Positions 15,612 through 24,191 of a stretch of DNA of 24,628 nt are shown piece after piece. The notes beneath the pieces are model-generated. The model searched no databases and was not told the origin of the DNA. It saw only the letters and a program-made list of their open reading frames with translations. The stretch comes from Elusimicrobiota bacterium (GTDB lineage: Bacteria; Elusimicrobiota; Elusimicrobia; Elusimicrobiales; Elusimicrobiaceae): contig JAEXBW010000005.1 of the NCBI GenBank assembly GCA_023393825.1, forward strand, positions 1 through 24,628, written 5' to 3'. Positions within the stretch are counted from its first letter, which is position 1. Every line of letters starts with the position of its first letter. A program made the position numbers and the translations under genes.

Positions 15612-16193
15612 TTAAGACGCTGCTGTTGGCGTCTGCGCTTCTTCGTTGACAAAAACCGTATGCACTTTCATATTTATCTGAACTTTACCCAAGCTTCCGT
15701 CAGCTCTGGTTACGGTAAGGTCGGAAATTCTCATAAAATATTTATTGTTTTCTATGGCCTCTATCATTTTACCCAGTTGTGAGTAATCTAACTCGGCCTC
15801 CACATTAACAGAGGAGAGGGTGAAAATATCACTTTCTTCCAAATTATGTTTGCCCGTTCTTGTGGACTCAACCCCTATCTTACTAAAGATAGATACCATT
15901 TCCGCCAACAACCATTCGTTTTTCTTATCGGTAGGCGGCAGCTGCTTAACAAGTTGTTCGTAAATTCCTTTTGATTCCCTGTATTCAACTTCGTTTTCAA
16001 CTTCTGCCTGCTGGGCTTCAACTTTGCGCTTCATTTCCAATATTTTGGTTTCTGACCTGTTGTTTAAAATACTGACAACAATAGCAACCATCAAAACAAC
16101 AAGCACAGGCCTTATAAAAGGTCTGAAGTTCTGCTCAAGCAGCATATTCTTTATATCTATAAGTCCGTCTTGAATATCTGTAATAAATCTCAT
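15612..16193 (-). CDS. pilO: PilO-like inner-membrane alignment protein
   Basis: A 193-residue bitopic protein with a short cytoplasmic N-terminus, one transmembrane helix (about 28-44; IRPVLVVLMVAIVVSIL), a coiled-coil (48-85) and a periplasmic ferredoxin-like domain (92-182) that includes VNVEAELDYSQLGKMIEAIE, a strand-helix typical of PilO/GspM. It heterodimerises with PilN through the coiled-coil and bridges PilM to PilP and the secretin. The ATG overlaps the stop of the fused pilM-N gene (ATGA, 16190-16193), a coupling typical of proteins made in fixed ratio. The family is sequence-poor, so order in the cluster is a major part of the evidence. Confidence 0.88.
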   Translation of the reverse strand: MRFITDIQDGLIDIKNMLLEQNFRPFIRPVLVVLMVAIVVSILNNRSETKILEMKRKVEAQQAEVENEVEYRESKGIYEQLVKQLPPTDKKNEWLLAEMVSIFSKIGVESTRTGKHNLEESDIFTLSSVNVEAELDYSQLGKMIEAIENNKYFMRISDLTVTRADGSLGKVQINMKVHTVFVNEEAQTPTAAS

Positions 16194-17788
16194 TTGCCCA
16201 CATCCTTTTCACACTTTAAAGTGAATTTTGTTCCAAGGATAAAATCCTTCTGCCTTTGCATTAAAGGCGTGTCGGAAAAATCATAAGATATTCTGGCCTG
16301 TCCTTTACAAATGTCTGACATTTCGGGCGCGCCGTCCATTGTTGAACGGAATTTATTGCCTAAAGCCAATTCTTTTTCTCTGCCTTCGTACGCGCTTGCA
16401 ACGCCTTCCATAACCAAAATATTCTTTTCCTTAAAAGCATTAACGGAATAAGGATATTTTATTATCAGGCTTGTAAGCCACATTTCGTCGGCAAGAAGAT
16501 CCGGTATGGCGGAAAGTTTTTGCGTATAGCTGACAGGTTTTAAAAGGTTTGATAAACCCGTTGCGTTTTTGGTCATTACGGCAACTTTATCTTTAATTTG
16601 AGAGGCGTATAAGCCTTTAAAGTCGGAAAGGTTTTCCGTCTTTGTAGCGCTTTCTTTCTGTTTTAAATCTCTGTTAACCACAACGGAGTTAAGCTGAACA
16701 TAAGTACCCCAGCTTATAAATAAAAGAACGAGAAGAACGGCAATCTTCCATAAAGTAAGCGTTCCTCTTATTTCTTCTTCAGATGATCTGTTTTTGCGAT
16801 AAAGGTCTATATCGGCAACTTTTTCGTTTAAAAATTTTAAGCAGGAACCCATCGCGGCCATTTCGGAAAAGCCTTCAACTTTAAAGCCGAAAATATCTGA
16901 TATCTTCCAGTTCCTTACATGACGCTTAACTTCCCCCTCCAACACGGGTCCCCAAAAGTCGCCGTCGTCGGAAATTACTGTAGTATCTTCAAAAGGGTTC
17001 TTTTCCAGCTGCTTGGATATAAAATCCATACAGTTATTAACTTCAAGTCTGTTTCTGTTACCTATCGCGCGCTGAACTTCAACCTCGCGCATCAAAACGG
17101 GGACATCGTTTAAAGCAAAAACAAACTGACCGTTATGGTTGGTAAAGTTAGCATAAATTGAGCCTTTGCCCGCAATACTTTCCCTGTCGGTTTGATTAAA
17201 AAGTCTGTAAATAGACATAGGGGAAGTTTCTACAGCCACAAGGTTAAGGCCAATGTTCTTCATACCCGCTTCCAGTACGGCTACTATTCTGCTGGAGGTA
17301 AGGGAGAAGACGACCCCAAGTCTTTTGGCTTTTGTTAAAGAGGCAAAGAAAGGATATACATAATAGTCGTACACGCCGCGTTCAAAAGGATAATGTATAT
17401 ATTTACGCGCCTGAAGAGGAACGGCCTGCTTCCAATAATGGCGAGGCATATCCTGCATTACAAAGTGGCGGTGTATGCTAAAGTTAGGCGCAAGGGAAAT
17501 GACAACATTTTTAGTGTTCCATTTTTTGCTGTCTATAATTTTTTTAATCGGGTCCAGCCAGTACTTGGGGTTAGAAAAGAAACTTTCGTTAAGTTCCGCG
17601 GGTTTTAAAATACCGGGGTGAATATCGCCCACAGGCAGCTTAATAAGAGAATCTACGTCTATCCCGCCGGACTTTTCGGTAATTTGGGCAACATAAACGT
17701 CCGTCAGAGATATATAAATCCCCAAACATTCCCGATAGTCAAATCTTTTTATACCCAGTAAGGTATCAAGTTTCTTAAGTATAGACAT
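16190..17788 (-). CDS. PilM-PilN fusion protein (GspL-like architecture)
   Basis: A 532-residue protein. Residues 1 to about 325 are PilM-like, with an actin-like fold pattern (LGIYISLTDVYVAQI near 22-36; ILKPAELNE near 60; VPLQARKYIHYPFE near 123-136, matching the family 'ARKYIPF' segment; VVAVETSPMSIYRLF near 184-197). A short IDLYRKN (327-333) matches the INLLP-type motif by which free PilN docks on PilM. A transmembrane helix (about 345-362) and a periplasmic PilN-like domain (about 370-532) follow. PilM and PilN are normally separate proteins; GspL of type II secretion has a comparable single-chain layout. AGGGGAA lies about 5 nt before the ATG. The downstream pilO gene is coupled by a 4-nt overlap. 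No clear phosphate-binding motif was identified by eye. Confidence 0.88.
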   Translation of the reverse strand: MSILKKLDTLLGIKRFDYRECLGIYISLTDVYVAQITEKSGGIDVDSLIKLPVGDIHPGILKPAELNESFFSNPKYWLDPIKKIIDSKKWNTKNVVISLAPNFSIHRHFVMQDMPRHYWKQAVPLQARKYIHYPFERGVYDYYVYPFFASLTKAKRLGVVFSLTSSRIVAVLEAGMKNIGLNLVAVETSPMSIYRLFNQTDRESIAGKGSIYANFTNHNGQFVFALNDVPVLMREVEVQRAIGNRNRLEVNNCMDFISKQLEKNPFEDTTVISDDGDFWGPVLEGEVKRHVRNWKISDIFGFKVEGFSEMAAMGSCLKFLNEKVADIDLYRKNRSSEEEIRGTLTLWKIAVLLVLLFISWGTYVQLNSVVVNRDLKQKESATKTENLSDFKGLYASQIKDKVAVMTKNATGLSNLLKPVSYTQKLSAIPDLLADEMWLTSLIIKYPYSVNAFKEKNILVMEGVASAYEGREKELALGNKFRSTMDGAPEMSDICKGQARISYDFSDTPLMQRQKDFILGTKFTLKCEKDVGK

Positions 17789-17805
17789 TACTTCCCCTGC
17801 CTTAA

Positions 17806-19554
17806 TTAATAATTTTGTATCTGATCGTCAGCCGCAGTCGCCGCAGCGTCCTCAACGGGAGCCTGTGACGGATATGGCGTATCTCCCGCAAGGTTAGCGG
17901 CAGGCGCAGCCGTGGCAGCCGCAGGAGCGGCCGCAGGTGCTGAATAATCCGTGCCTGATAACAACGGGTCGTTAGGATTTAAAGCATAAGCGGAATCACT
18001 TGCCGCAGCGTCAGTCGCAGGCGCAGCCGCCGTGGCGGGTACGCTTGAATCGGTTATCGAAAATGTACCTACTCCGCTTGTTGCAGGGGCTTCTTCTCCC
18101 GCAACAGCTTCTTGTGCGCCGGGGCCTGCCGTTTTACCGGGTTTGGTCCAAAGGCGGGGAGCATTGTAATTAAGAATTGTGTCATCTTGCGCTGCTTTAG
18201 GAGCGGCAACCTTAGGCTCTTCTTTGCTGACGAGCGTAACTTTTCTTCTTACAATTTTTTCCTTACCGTTAATATCCTGCGCTTTAAGAATTATGGTATA
18301 TCTGCCAAAGGGTAAAATTTGGCCGAAGTATTGTTTTTTACCGTTCCAATACATCTGCTGGTAAGCAGAACCGCTGCCCGCAAGTTGTCTTACAACATAA
18401 TATTTACCGTCTTTAGCGTGTTGTATTATCTGCAGTTTCCAATCTGCGACGGGGGCGGAGGTTTCAACTATGGAAAAATCTACAAGCATACCTTCGTTAT
18501 TTTCAGGCATAAAAGCGTCAAAGGGATACATACCCAAGCTTAATACGGGCGGTAATTTTTTGTCGCTTAATTTAAACTTTAAATTGGGTTTTGCCGTGTA
18601 GTCAAACACTATGGAAATGCCTTCCAAATTGCTGAACTTGGCTGGCGGTTGTTCGCTTGTAAGGCCCATATTAAAGTTAAGCTTCGCGCTGGAAACACCC
18701 ATATTGATAAAGTAGGAGTTTAAAGCAACCGCTTGACGTACGCCCTGTATGGAAACATCATCGGTATAAGACCCGGGCGGGAGCAACACAAAAGAAGGTG
18801 TGCCGCTTAAAATCATCAAAGAATAAACATCGTCAAGCACTGCTTTGGCCTGCGGAGTATATGTAATTTTATCTTCTTTAAAAATTACATCGGATTCTAT
18901 GTCAATAGCATCAATAAGACCCGCGCGCATATAAACATTAACGCCTTTTACTTTGCTGAGTCTTGCTATAATTTTTTCCGTCTGAGAAACTATTTGCGCG
19001 TCAACCTGCTCTTTTCTCATCGCTTTAAGTTCTTCGGGGTCGCCTGCAAGTGTATCTTCCGCAATTATTTGTTCTTTTATCATCGGGTTAGAGGGGGTTT
19101 GATAGATGGCTGCATCTTGCGGGGTTACTCTTGGCGATTGCGGAACAACCGTAGGTGCCGCTTGAGCGGCAACAGGTTTGGACGGCAAGCCTTCTTCCTG
19201 ATATTCTACCGGAGGCTGATTGCCTGAAAGCACTTTACCTTTATGTCCGTCGTCTTTAGGTTCAAGGGCGGGGTCATAAGGAACTTGTTTGGGCGCGGCT
19301 ACCGCACCCATAGAAAAGTGAATCATATTCACATATTCGTTCGCTTCCGAAATCTGTTCGTTATTGCCTTGGACAAACACGTCTATAAAGCTGTCCATTG
19401 CCTGGTTATATTTCCCTTCGCTGTAAAGTTTCTTACCTTTCTCCAGTTTATCCTGGGCTGTTTCGGCTGCGCCAAAAGCCGTTACGGAGAACGCAAAACA
19501 GACGGCAACAACAGCCAAAATTAACTTTCCAAAATTATTTTTGCTATTAGACAT
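17806..19554 (-). CDS. Uncharacterised envelope protein: TPR + degenerate OmpA-like + FlgD-Ig-like domains
   Basis: A 582-residue exported protein, first gene of the pilus operon. A signal peptide (about 1-29, AFG|A) and a TPR-like hairpin (DKLEKGKKLYSEGKYNQAMDSF, 35-56) start the protein. A Pro/Gln/Ala linker leads to a region (222-298) resembling the OmpA C-terminal domain: VIFKEDKITYTPQAKAVLDD, then SYTD with D265, then VRQAVALNSYF with R273 and NMGV. This would keep the Asp and Arg that bind peptidoglycan but lacks the NxxLSxxRA loop. An FlgD/Ig-like domain (355-443; MYWNGKKQYFGQILPFGRYT) and a long Ala/Pro/Asp-rich tail follow. GAGAGGGG lies about 7 nt before the ATG. Function is unknown. 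By position and domains it might anchor the pilus machine to peptidoglycan in place of FimV/TsaP-like proteins. Confidence 0.6.
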   Translation of the reverse strand: MSNSKNNFGKLILAVVAVCFAFSVTAFGAAETAQDKLEKGKKLYSEGKYNQAMDSFIDVFVQGNNEQISEANEYVNMIHFSMGAVAAPKQVPYDPALEPKDDGHKGKVLSGNQPPVEYQEEGLPSKPVAAQAAPTVVPQSPRVTPQDAAIYQTPSNPMIKEQIIAEDTLAGDPEELKAMRKEQVDAQIVSQTEKIIARLSKVKGVNVYMRAGLIDAIDIESDVIFKEDKITYTPQAKAVLDDVYSLMILSGTPSFVLLPPGSYTDDVSIQGVRQAVALNSYFINMGVSSAKLNFNMGLTSEQPPAKFSNLEGISIVFDYTAKPNLKFKLSDKKLPPVLSLGMYPFDAFMPENNEGMLVDFSIVETSAPVADWKLQIIQHAKDGKYYVVRQLAGSGSAYQQMYWNGKKQYFGQILPFGRYTIILKAQDINGKEKIVRRKVTLVSKEEPKVAAPKAAQDDTILNYNAPRLWTKPGKTAGPGAQEAVAGEEAPATSGVGTFSITDSSVPATAAAPATDAAASDSAYALNPNDPLLSGTDYSAPAAAPAAATAAPAANLAGDTPYPSQAPVEDAAATAADDQIQNY

Positions 19555-19596
19555 AATATTACCCCTCTCAAGGTGTATTAAATACAGTACATTATG

Positions 19597-19624
19597 ATTA
19601 TATCAATTTAGAGGTTTTTGTAAA
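19597..19624 (-). promoter_or_regulatory. Sigma70-type promoter of the type IV pilus operon
   Basis: On the minus strand TTTACA (complement of 19619-19624) and TATAAT (complement of 19597-19602) are separated by 16 bp, a 5/6 and 6/6 match to consensus. The -10 directly abuts the stop codon of the upstream ligase gene. Predicted initiation near 19590 gives a leader of about 35 nt to the ATG at 19554. Confidence 0.65.
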
Positions 19625-22203
19625 GAGGTTTTTTCACTCTTATCCAAATTGATTTTTTGAAGTCTTTTTTCCGCCTGAACATTTAAAGGCGCAAAGCGCA
19701 AAATTTCCCGCAGATAAAAGGCCTCTTTTTCCCTATCGCCCATCGCAGCCCAGACGGAAGCAAGAGCAAAATTAAGCCCTAAATCCTGTGGGTGCGAGGG
19801 ATACAAACCTTCAAGTATTTCCCGCGCCAAAGCGTATTGCGCGGTTTTAAAATAAAACTCAGCAAGCAGCGTTTGCGCGTTTAAATCAGTCGGATATTGC
19901 CGCGCCGCTTTTTTTATTTCCGATTCCAAAGAAGGCGGGAGGGAAGCAGGCGCGCCCTGCAAAAGTTTTTTATATTTTCCCAAGCTTTGGGCTTTTAACA
20001 AAACAGCGTCATCTTTTACGGCAAGTTTTTTATCAAGCAGAACAAGCCGCTCAACCCACGCGGAGGCAAAATTATCTTTTGCAACCTGATTGCGCGCAAT
20101 TTCCGCCGCCTGCGTGTCCATGCTTTTGGCAAGCAAAATATCGGTATAGGAAAAAAGGAAAAGGTCATCAGCATCAGTCATTGCAGAAAGACGGCTTAGC
20201 AAAGCCAAATTGTCCTCTGTCTGCATTTGAGGATAAGTAATCAACAGAGCCGCAAATGTTCTTGCCGCCTGCTTGTGGGACGGGTTTAAAAGCAAAGTGT
20301 TTTTAAGGCCTTGCGCGGCGGCGGGATAATTGCGGTTTTCCCCCTCAAAAGAAGCGTCCAAAAAAGCAAATTCGTTATAAGCGGGAAAATATTTTAAGGC
20401 CTCTTTTACAACCTTTTGCGCGGCAGAATTTTCCCCCGATTTTATAAGAGTATTCGCAAGATTGTAATAAGTTTCCGCCTTATCTTTTGAAAGTTGCAAT
20501 GATTTGCGCAACTCAAGCGCGGCAAGCGGATAGCTTTTTCTAACATAGGCTTTACCGCCCGCAAAGGAGTAAATGTCAGACGCTAAAATAGTGCTTTGGC
20601 GCGCAATCCACCCCGCAGATAAAACGCAGCAGATAAAGAAAATAGCGCAAGCCGAAAGTAAAGAAATATTTTTTATTTTTTTCTCTGCCCCAACGTCGGC
20701 AAGCAAGCCTACCGTAAGCCAAAACATAAAACCCGCAACAGCCGTTTGCATTGTAATATTAAGCATATTATCGGCAAACATCGCGACGACACCCGCCGCC
20801 AAAGCCGCGTAGAAAAGTTTTTGCCCCGCATTTAAGCGGCTGAGATTTTTTACAAATAAAATTATGAAAGAAATCCAAAACGCGAGATACGCAAATAAAC
20901 CCAAAAATCCGCTTTGACTTAAAACCTCCATAAACTCGTTATGGGCAGCATTGGCCTGCGTTAGAAAAGGCGCAAGCGCGGAATTTTGCATAATAAGCCC
21001 GCCCTGGCAAAGCGCGTAATTAAACTGAAAGCTGCCCCACCCTCCGCCGAGCAAAGGGGATTTTTGCGCCGTTTTTACGGCGCAGGTCCACATCATAAGC
21101 CTTTGGTGGTAAGATTGATTTATAGCGCTTTGCGGCGCGTTTAAGCTTAAGTTTTTTAAGACAGATATTTTAGGCGTTTGCGCCAACCGCACAGCAGCCG
21201 CGGAGGAATAATTTTTATCTCCGGCGGACTGCGGCCACGCAAAAAATACGGCAAGCGCGGCAACCGTCAGCAAAGCGGCGGCTTTCTTTTGGGATAAAAC
21301 AAGCGAGCGAAAATCCGCAAAAGCAAACAAAACCGCAAAACCTAAAGCCGCGCCAAGCCAAGAGGAGCGGGTTTGTGCAACGGCCATATAAGCGGAGTAA
21401 ATTAAAATTAAAATAAAGTAATAAAATTTTTCTTCAGCCTTGCGCCCCGCAAAAAAATAATAAGCAGACAAAGGCATAAGCAAAGCCAGAAAAGAGGAAA
21501 GAAAGTTTGGATTACCAAAGGTGGAAACCGCCCTTGCGCCAAACTCGCCCGATATATCTATCTTCCAAAAAATATCAATACCCGCGCTTTGCATAAGCCC
21601 GTAAACAGCTGCTATTGCGCCGACGGCAAGCAAAAGGCCCGCAACTTCCGCCGCGTCAAAGTTTTTTAAATATTTAACGCAGGCGTATATGCCTAAGGCC
21701 CAAAGAGCGGCGGCGTAAAAATCAAAAAAACCGTCCGCTTTAAAGACGGGGTAAAACAACCACAAAAGCGCCCAAACGTAAACAAGCAAAGGTATTCTTG
21801 TGTTCTTATCTGTTCCTGCGCAGGGTTTTATACCTTTGGCAAAAAAATAGCCCGCCGCGCTTGATGTAAAAAGCAAAAGACCGCGGCGCATAGCCTCCCC
21901 CCAAACGGCATGAGGATACGGCGAATGAAAATAATTATAAACAACGGAAAGCGCGCACACGCACGCAAAACAAATAAATAAAATATCGGGCAGGCTTAAA
22001 GAAAAAGAAACTTCCCGCTTTAGCAAAGTTTTAAGACCGAAGCAAAACAAAATACCGCCGCCGCCCAAAGCCAAAACAAAAAATTGCACATTAAAAGGTT
22101 TTTGCAAACCGTAAGTTACAAAAAAAAGCGGCGAGGCAAAAAGGCATAAAACAAAAAATATTTTTTTAAGCGGCGTTAATAAAGCTAAAATATTTTCCTT
22201 CAT
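19603..22203 (-). CDS. O-antigen ligase / oligosaccharyltransferase-like membrane protein with C-terminal TPRs
   Basis: An 866-residue polytopic protein of the Wzy_C (WaaL/PglL/PilO-type) superfamily. About eleven hydrophobic segments cover residues 11-540. Family landmarks are AVSTFGNPNFL (225-235), AQTRSSWLG (276-284), HQRLMMWTCAV (366-376), SPLLGGGWGSF (382-392) and the periplasmic-loop HNEFMEVLSQSGFLG (421-435), where H421 corresponds to the catalytic-type His of WaaL/PglL enzymes. Residues from about 555 to 860 are TPR repeats (for example AETYYNLANTLIKSGENSAA). Such enzymes move undecaprenyl-linked glycans to lipid A or to proteins including pilins. The ATG overlaps the stop of the preceding paralogous gene by 4 nt. 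The pilus promoter lies at its 3' end, suggesting a pilin-glycosylation role, but this is inference. Confidence 0.82.
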   Translation of the reverse strand: MKENILALLTPLKKIFFVLCLFASPLFFVTYGLQKPFNVQFFVLALGGGGILFCFGLKTLLKREVSFSLSLPDILFICFACVCALSVVYNYFHSPYPHAVWGEAMRRGLLLFTSSAAGYFFAKGIKPCAGTDKNTRIPLLVYVWALLWLFYPVFKADGFFDFYAAALWALGIYACVKYLKNFDAAEVAGLLLAVGAIAAVYGLMQSAGIDIFWKIDISGEFGARAVSTFGNPNFLSSFLALLMPLSAYYFFAGRKAEEKFYYFILILIYSAYMAVAQTRSSWLGAALGFAVLFAFADFRSLVLSQKKAAALLTVAALAVFFAWPQSAGDKNYSSAAAVRLAQTPKISVLKNLSLNAPQSAINQSYHQRLMMWTCAVKTAQKSPLLGGGWGSFQFNYALCQGGLIMQNSALAPFLTQANAAHNEFMEVLSQSGFLGLFAYLAFWISFIILFVKNLSRLNAGQKLFYAALAAGVVAMFADNMLNITMQTAVAGFMFWLTVGLLADVGAEKKIKNISLLSACAIFFICCVLSAGWIARQSTILASDIYSFAGGKAYVRKSYPLAALELRKSLQLSKDKAETYYNLANTLIKSGENSAAQKVVKEALKYFPAYNEFAFLDASFEGENRNYPAAAQGLKNTLLLNPSHKQAARTFAALLITYPQMQTEDNLALLSRLSAMTDADDLFLFSYTDILLAKSMDTQAAEIARNQVAKDNFASAWVERLVLLDKKLAVKDDAVLLKAQSLGKYKKLLQGAPASLPPSLESEIKKAARQYPTDLNAQTLLAEFYFKTAQYALAREILEGLYPSHPQDLGLNFALASVWAAMGDREKEAFYLREILRFAPLNVQAEKRLQKINLDKSEKTSLQKPLN

Positions 22204-24191
22204 AAAACACCTGCCTGTTGCTCTGATTCGGCAGCTTCCTGCGCGCTAAGGCGTTCCTTTATAAACTTTAGGTGAGTTAAAGCTTTTTGGTCATTATGAT
22301 GGCGGGCAAGATATTGTTGATTAACAACGCCGTCAGGGCCTTTGATATATTTTAAAAGCCAAATATAAGCGCCCTTAAAATCGCCCGTATCAAGCGCGGC
22401 ATTGGCAAGCTGGTAGTAGGTATTATCGTAAACAGGGTCAGTTAAAAGTGCGCGGCGTAAATTTTTAACAGCGTCGGCGTAAAGCCCTTTTACCTGCTGT
22501 TTAAGTTTTTCATCTTGTCCGTATTGCGGCTGTTTTGAAATTTTTACAGCCGTATTGCGCTGCAAGGAACCAATGTGATAATAAATTAATGCAGAGTGCG
22601 GCGCAAGGGATAGAGAGGAATTAAAATCCCTTAACGCTCTGTCGTAATCGTTAAAAAGTTTATTGGCCTCGTCGCCGTAAAGCGGATTATTTGACGGCGT
22701 TAAATCCAAACGATTGGCAAACAGCATACCACGGTGCATAAAAGTATCTGCAGAAAAAGGATTTATTTTTATAACCTGCGTGTAGTAAGAAGCCGCGCTT
22801 ATATCATTATCTTCCGCCAGACGGGAGGCAAGCAAAGTATAATTATCCGCCTTCATAAAACCCCAAGCCCCGTACAGGAGGACGGCAACAATAGTAAAGA
22901 TTAAAGTTGTTTTTATTCTCTGCGCCCTAAATACCGCGTAAAACAAAACGCAAGCCGTGCCAAAAGCGCAGAATAAAAAGAAAGCCCAGCAAACAAAAAA
23001 GGTAATGGGGCGGGTAGAGAAAATAGCAGTAGTCATAAAACTAAAATCACTTGCGCAATAAAGCGCCAATGCAAAAAATATAACACCTGCGGAAAGGGAT
23101 GCAAAATGCAAAAGAATAATGTTTTTTTCTTGTTTAGATTTTTTTGCGCTTACTACTTTCTCCCCCCTGCCGAAAGCAAGATTAAAACTTACACCAGTAA
23201 ATATAGCGGCAAAAAGCCCAGTGGACACAAAATATAAACTTACGTCTACAAAATTATGAATATAAATAGCGGCAAGCGCGCCAAAGCACCCTAAAAGATT
23301 AAAGAACTTTTCCTTCTCCCGCGCGTCCTGCGGATTGTATTCCTTAAACTTTTTAACCACTCCTTTAAAAAGATAAAAAGCGCAAAACAGAAAAAGGCCT
23401 AGGCCAAGCAAACCCAGTTCCGCCCAGGTTTCAAGGTAATAATTTTCCGAATGTTGGGTTTGGGCATTATGGAGGTTTTCCATATAAAAAATTTCGGGCC
23501 TTTTGTAAGCGGGATATATGTATTCAAAAGAACCTTTCCCCGTGCCGACAATCGGTTTTGCTTCTATCATCTCAAAAGCGGCACGCCAAGTGGACAAGCG
23601 AAAATTTACCGACTGTATTCTTTTAGCCGCGTACACTCCCACCAGCAGGCCCAAAGCAACAACGACCGCTATGGCAATGGCATTAAATTTAAGCCTGTGT
23701 TTTTTGTACACGTCCACAAAGTAATTAAGATATACAAAACCGAAAGCGGGAAGCGCGACGGCTAAAGCGGCCCACGCGCCCTTACTTTCCGTAAAAAATA
23801 TATTAACAAGAGCGGCGGCGCCAAGCAGCAAAAGGCTTTTTTGTTTGGTAAGCAGCCAGCGCGCAAGGATAAGAATAAAAGTGAAAAGGCAAAAATCCGC
23901 AAAAAAGTTGGGATTGGCTATGGTGGAAAATACGCGCTTGCCAAAAAAATCCGTCCAGAACAAAGGGTCAACCCCAGATACAAGATAATTGTTTACTATC
24001 TGCACAATACCATAGCCGTAAACAAACCAACAGGTAAATATTATGGCATTGATAAGACGGGAAATATCTTTATGGTCATACTCGTAAAAAATTATTATAA
24101 ACAGGGCGGAACTTAAAATGAAGCGCAAAAAACTTTCGCTGCGCACAGCTTGGTACGGCTGAAGAAAAAAGGGAAACAGAAACATATGCAA
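22200..24191 (-). CDS. O-antigen ligase-like membrane protein with TPRs, N-terminus displaced by a frameshift
   Basis: A 663-codon frame encoding most of a Wzy_C-type protein paralogous to its neighbour. Family landmarks are FSTIANPNFFADF (88-100), TESKGAW (134-140), FRLSTWRAAFEM (197-208), VGTGKGSF (215-222) and HSENYYLETWAELGLLGL (247-264), with H247 as the likely catalytic-type His. TPRs occupy about 455-650. The frame opens at TTG 24191, but the first residues (MHMFLFPFFL) look like out-of-frame coding. QAVRSESFLRFIL (14-26) aligns with AVWGEAMRRGLLL at residues 99-111 of the neighbour, so about 85 residues and three membrane helices are missing. They are encoded in the other frame just upstream. 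The functional gene would therefore run from about 24456 to 22200 with one frameshift near 24145-24165. The stop overlaps the next ATG by 4 nt. Confidence 0.75.
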   Translation of the reverse strand: MHMFLFPFFLQPYQAVRSESFLRFILSSALFIIIFYEYDHKDISRLINAIIFTCWFVYGYGIVQIVNNYLVSGVDPLFWTDFFGKRVFSTIANPNFFADFCLFTFILILARWLLTKQKSLLLLGAAALVNIFFTESKGAWAALAVALPAFGFVYLNYFVDVYKKHRLKFNAIAIAVVVALGLLVGVYAAKRIQSVNFRLSTWRAAFEMIEAKPIVGTGKGSFEYIYPAYKRPEIFYMENLHNAQTQHSENYYLETWAELGLLGLGLFLFCAFYLFKGVVKKFKEYNPQDAREKEKFFNLLGCFGALAAIYIHNFVDVSLYFVSTGLFAAIFTGVSFNLAFGRGEKVVSAKKSKQEKNIILLHFASLSAGVIFFALALYCASDFSFMTTAIFSTRPITFFVCWAFFLFCAFGTACVLFYAVFRAQRIKTTLIFTIVAVLLYGAWGFMKADNYTLLASRLAEDNDISAASYYTQVIKINPFSADTFMHRGMLFANRLDLTPSNNPLYGDEANKLFNDYDRALRDFNSSLSLAPHSALIYYHIGSLQRNTAVKISKQPQYGQDEKLKQQVKGLYADAVKNLRRALLTDPVYDNTYYQLANAALDTGDFKGAYIWLLKYIKGPDGVVNQQYLARHHNDQKALTHLKFIKERLSAQEAAESEQQAGVL

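Noticed and set aside
24145..24167. Programmed ribosomal frameshift in the ligase gene
   Set aside because: The shift needed is +1 with no in-frame stop or rare hungry codon at the site, and the T6 run does not fit a -1 heptamer in the required direction. A mutation, tract-length variation or sequence error is simpler.
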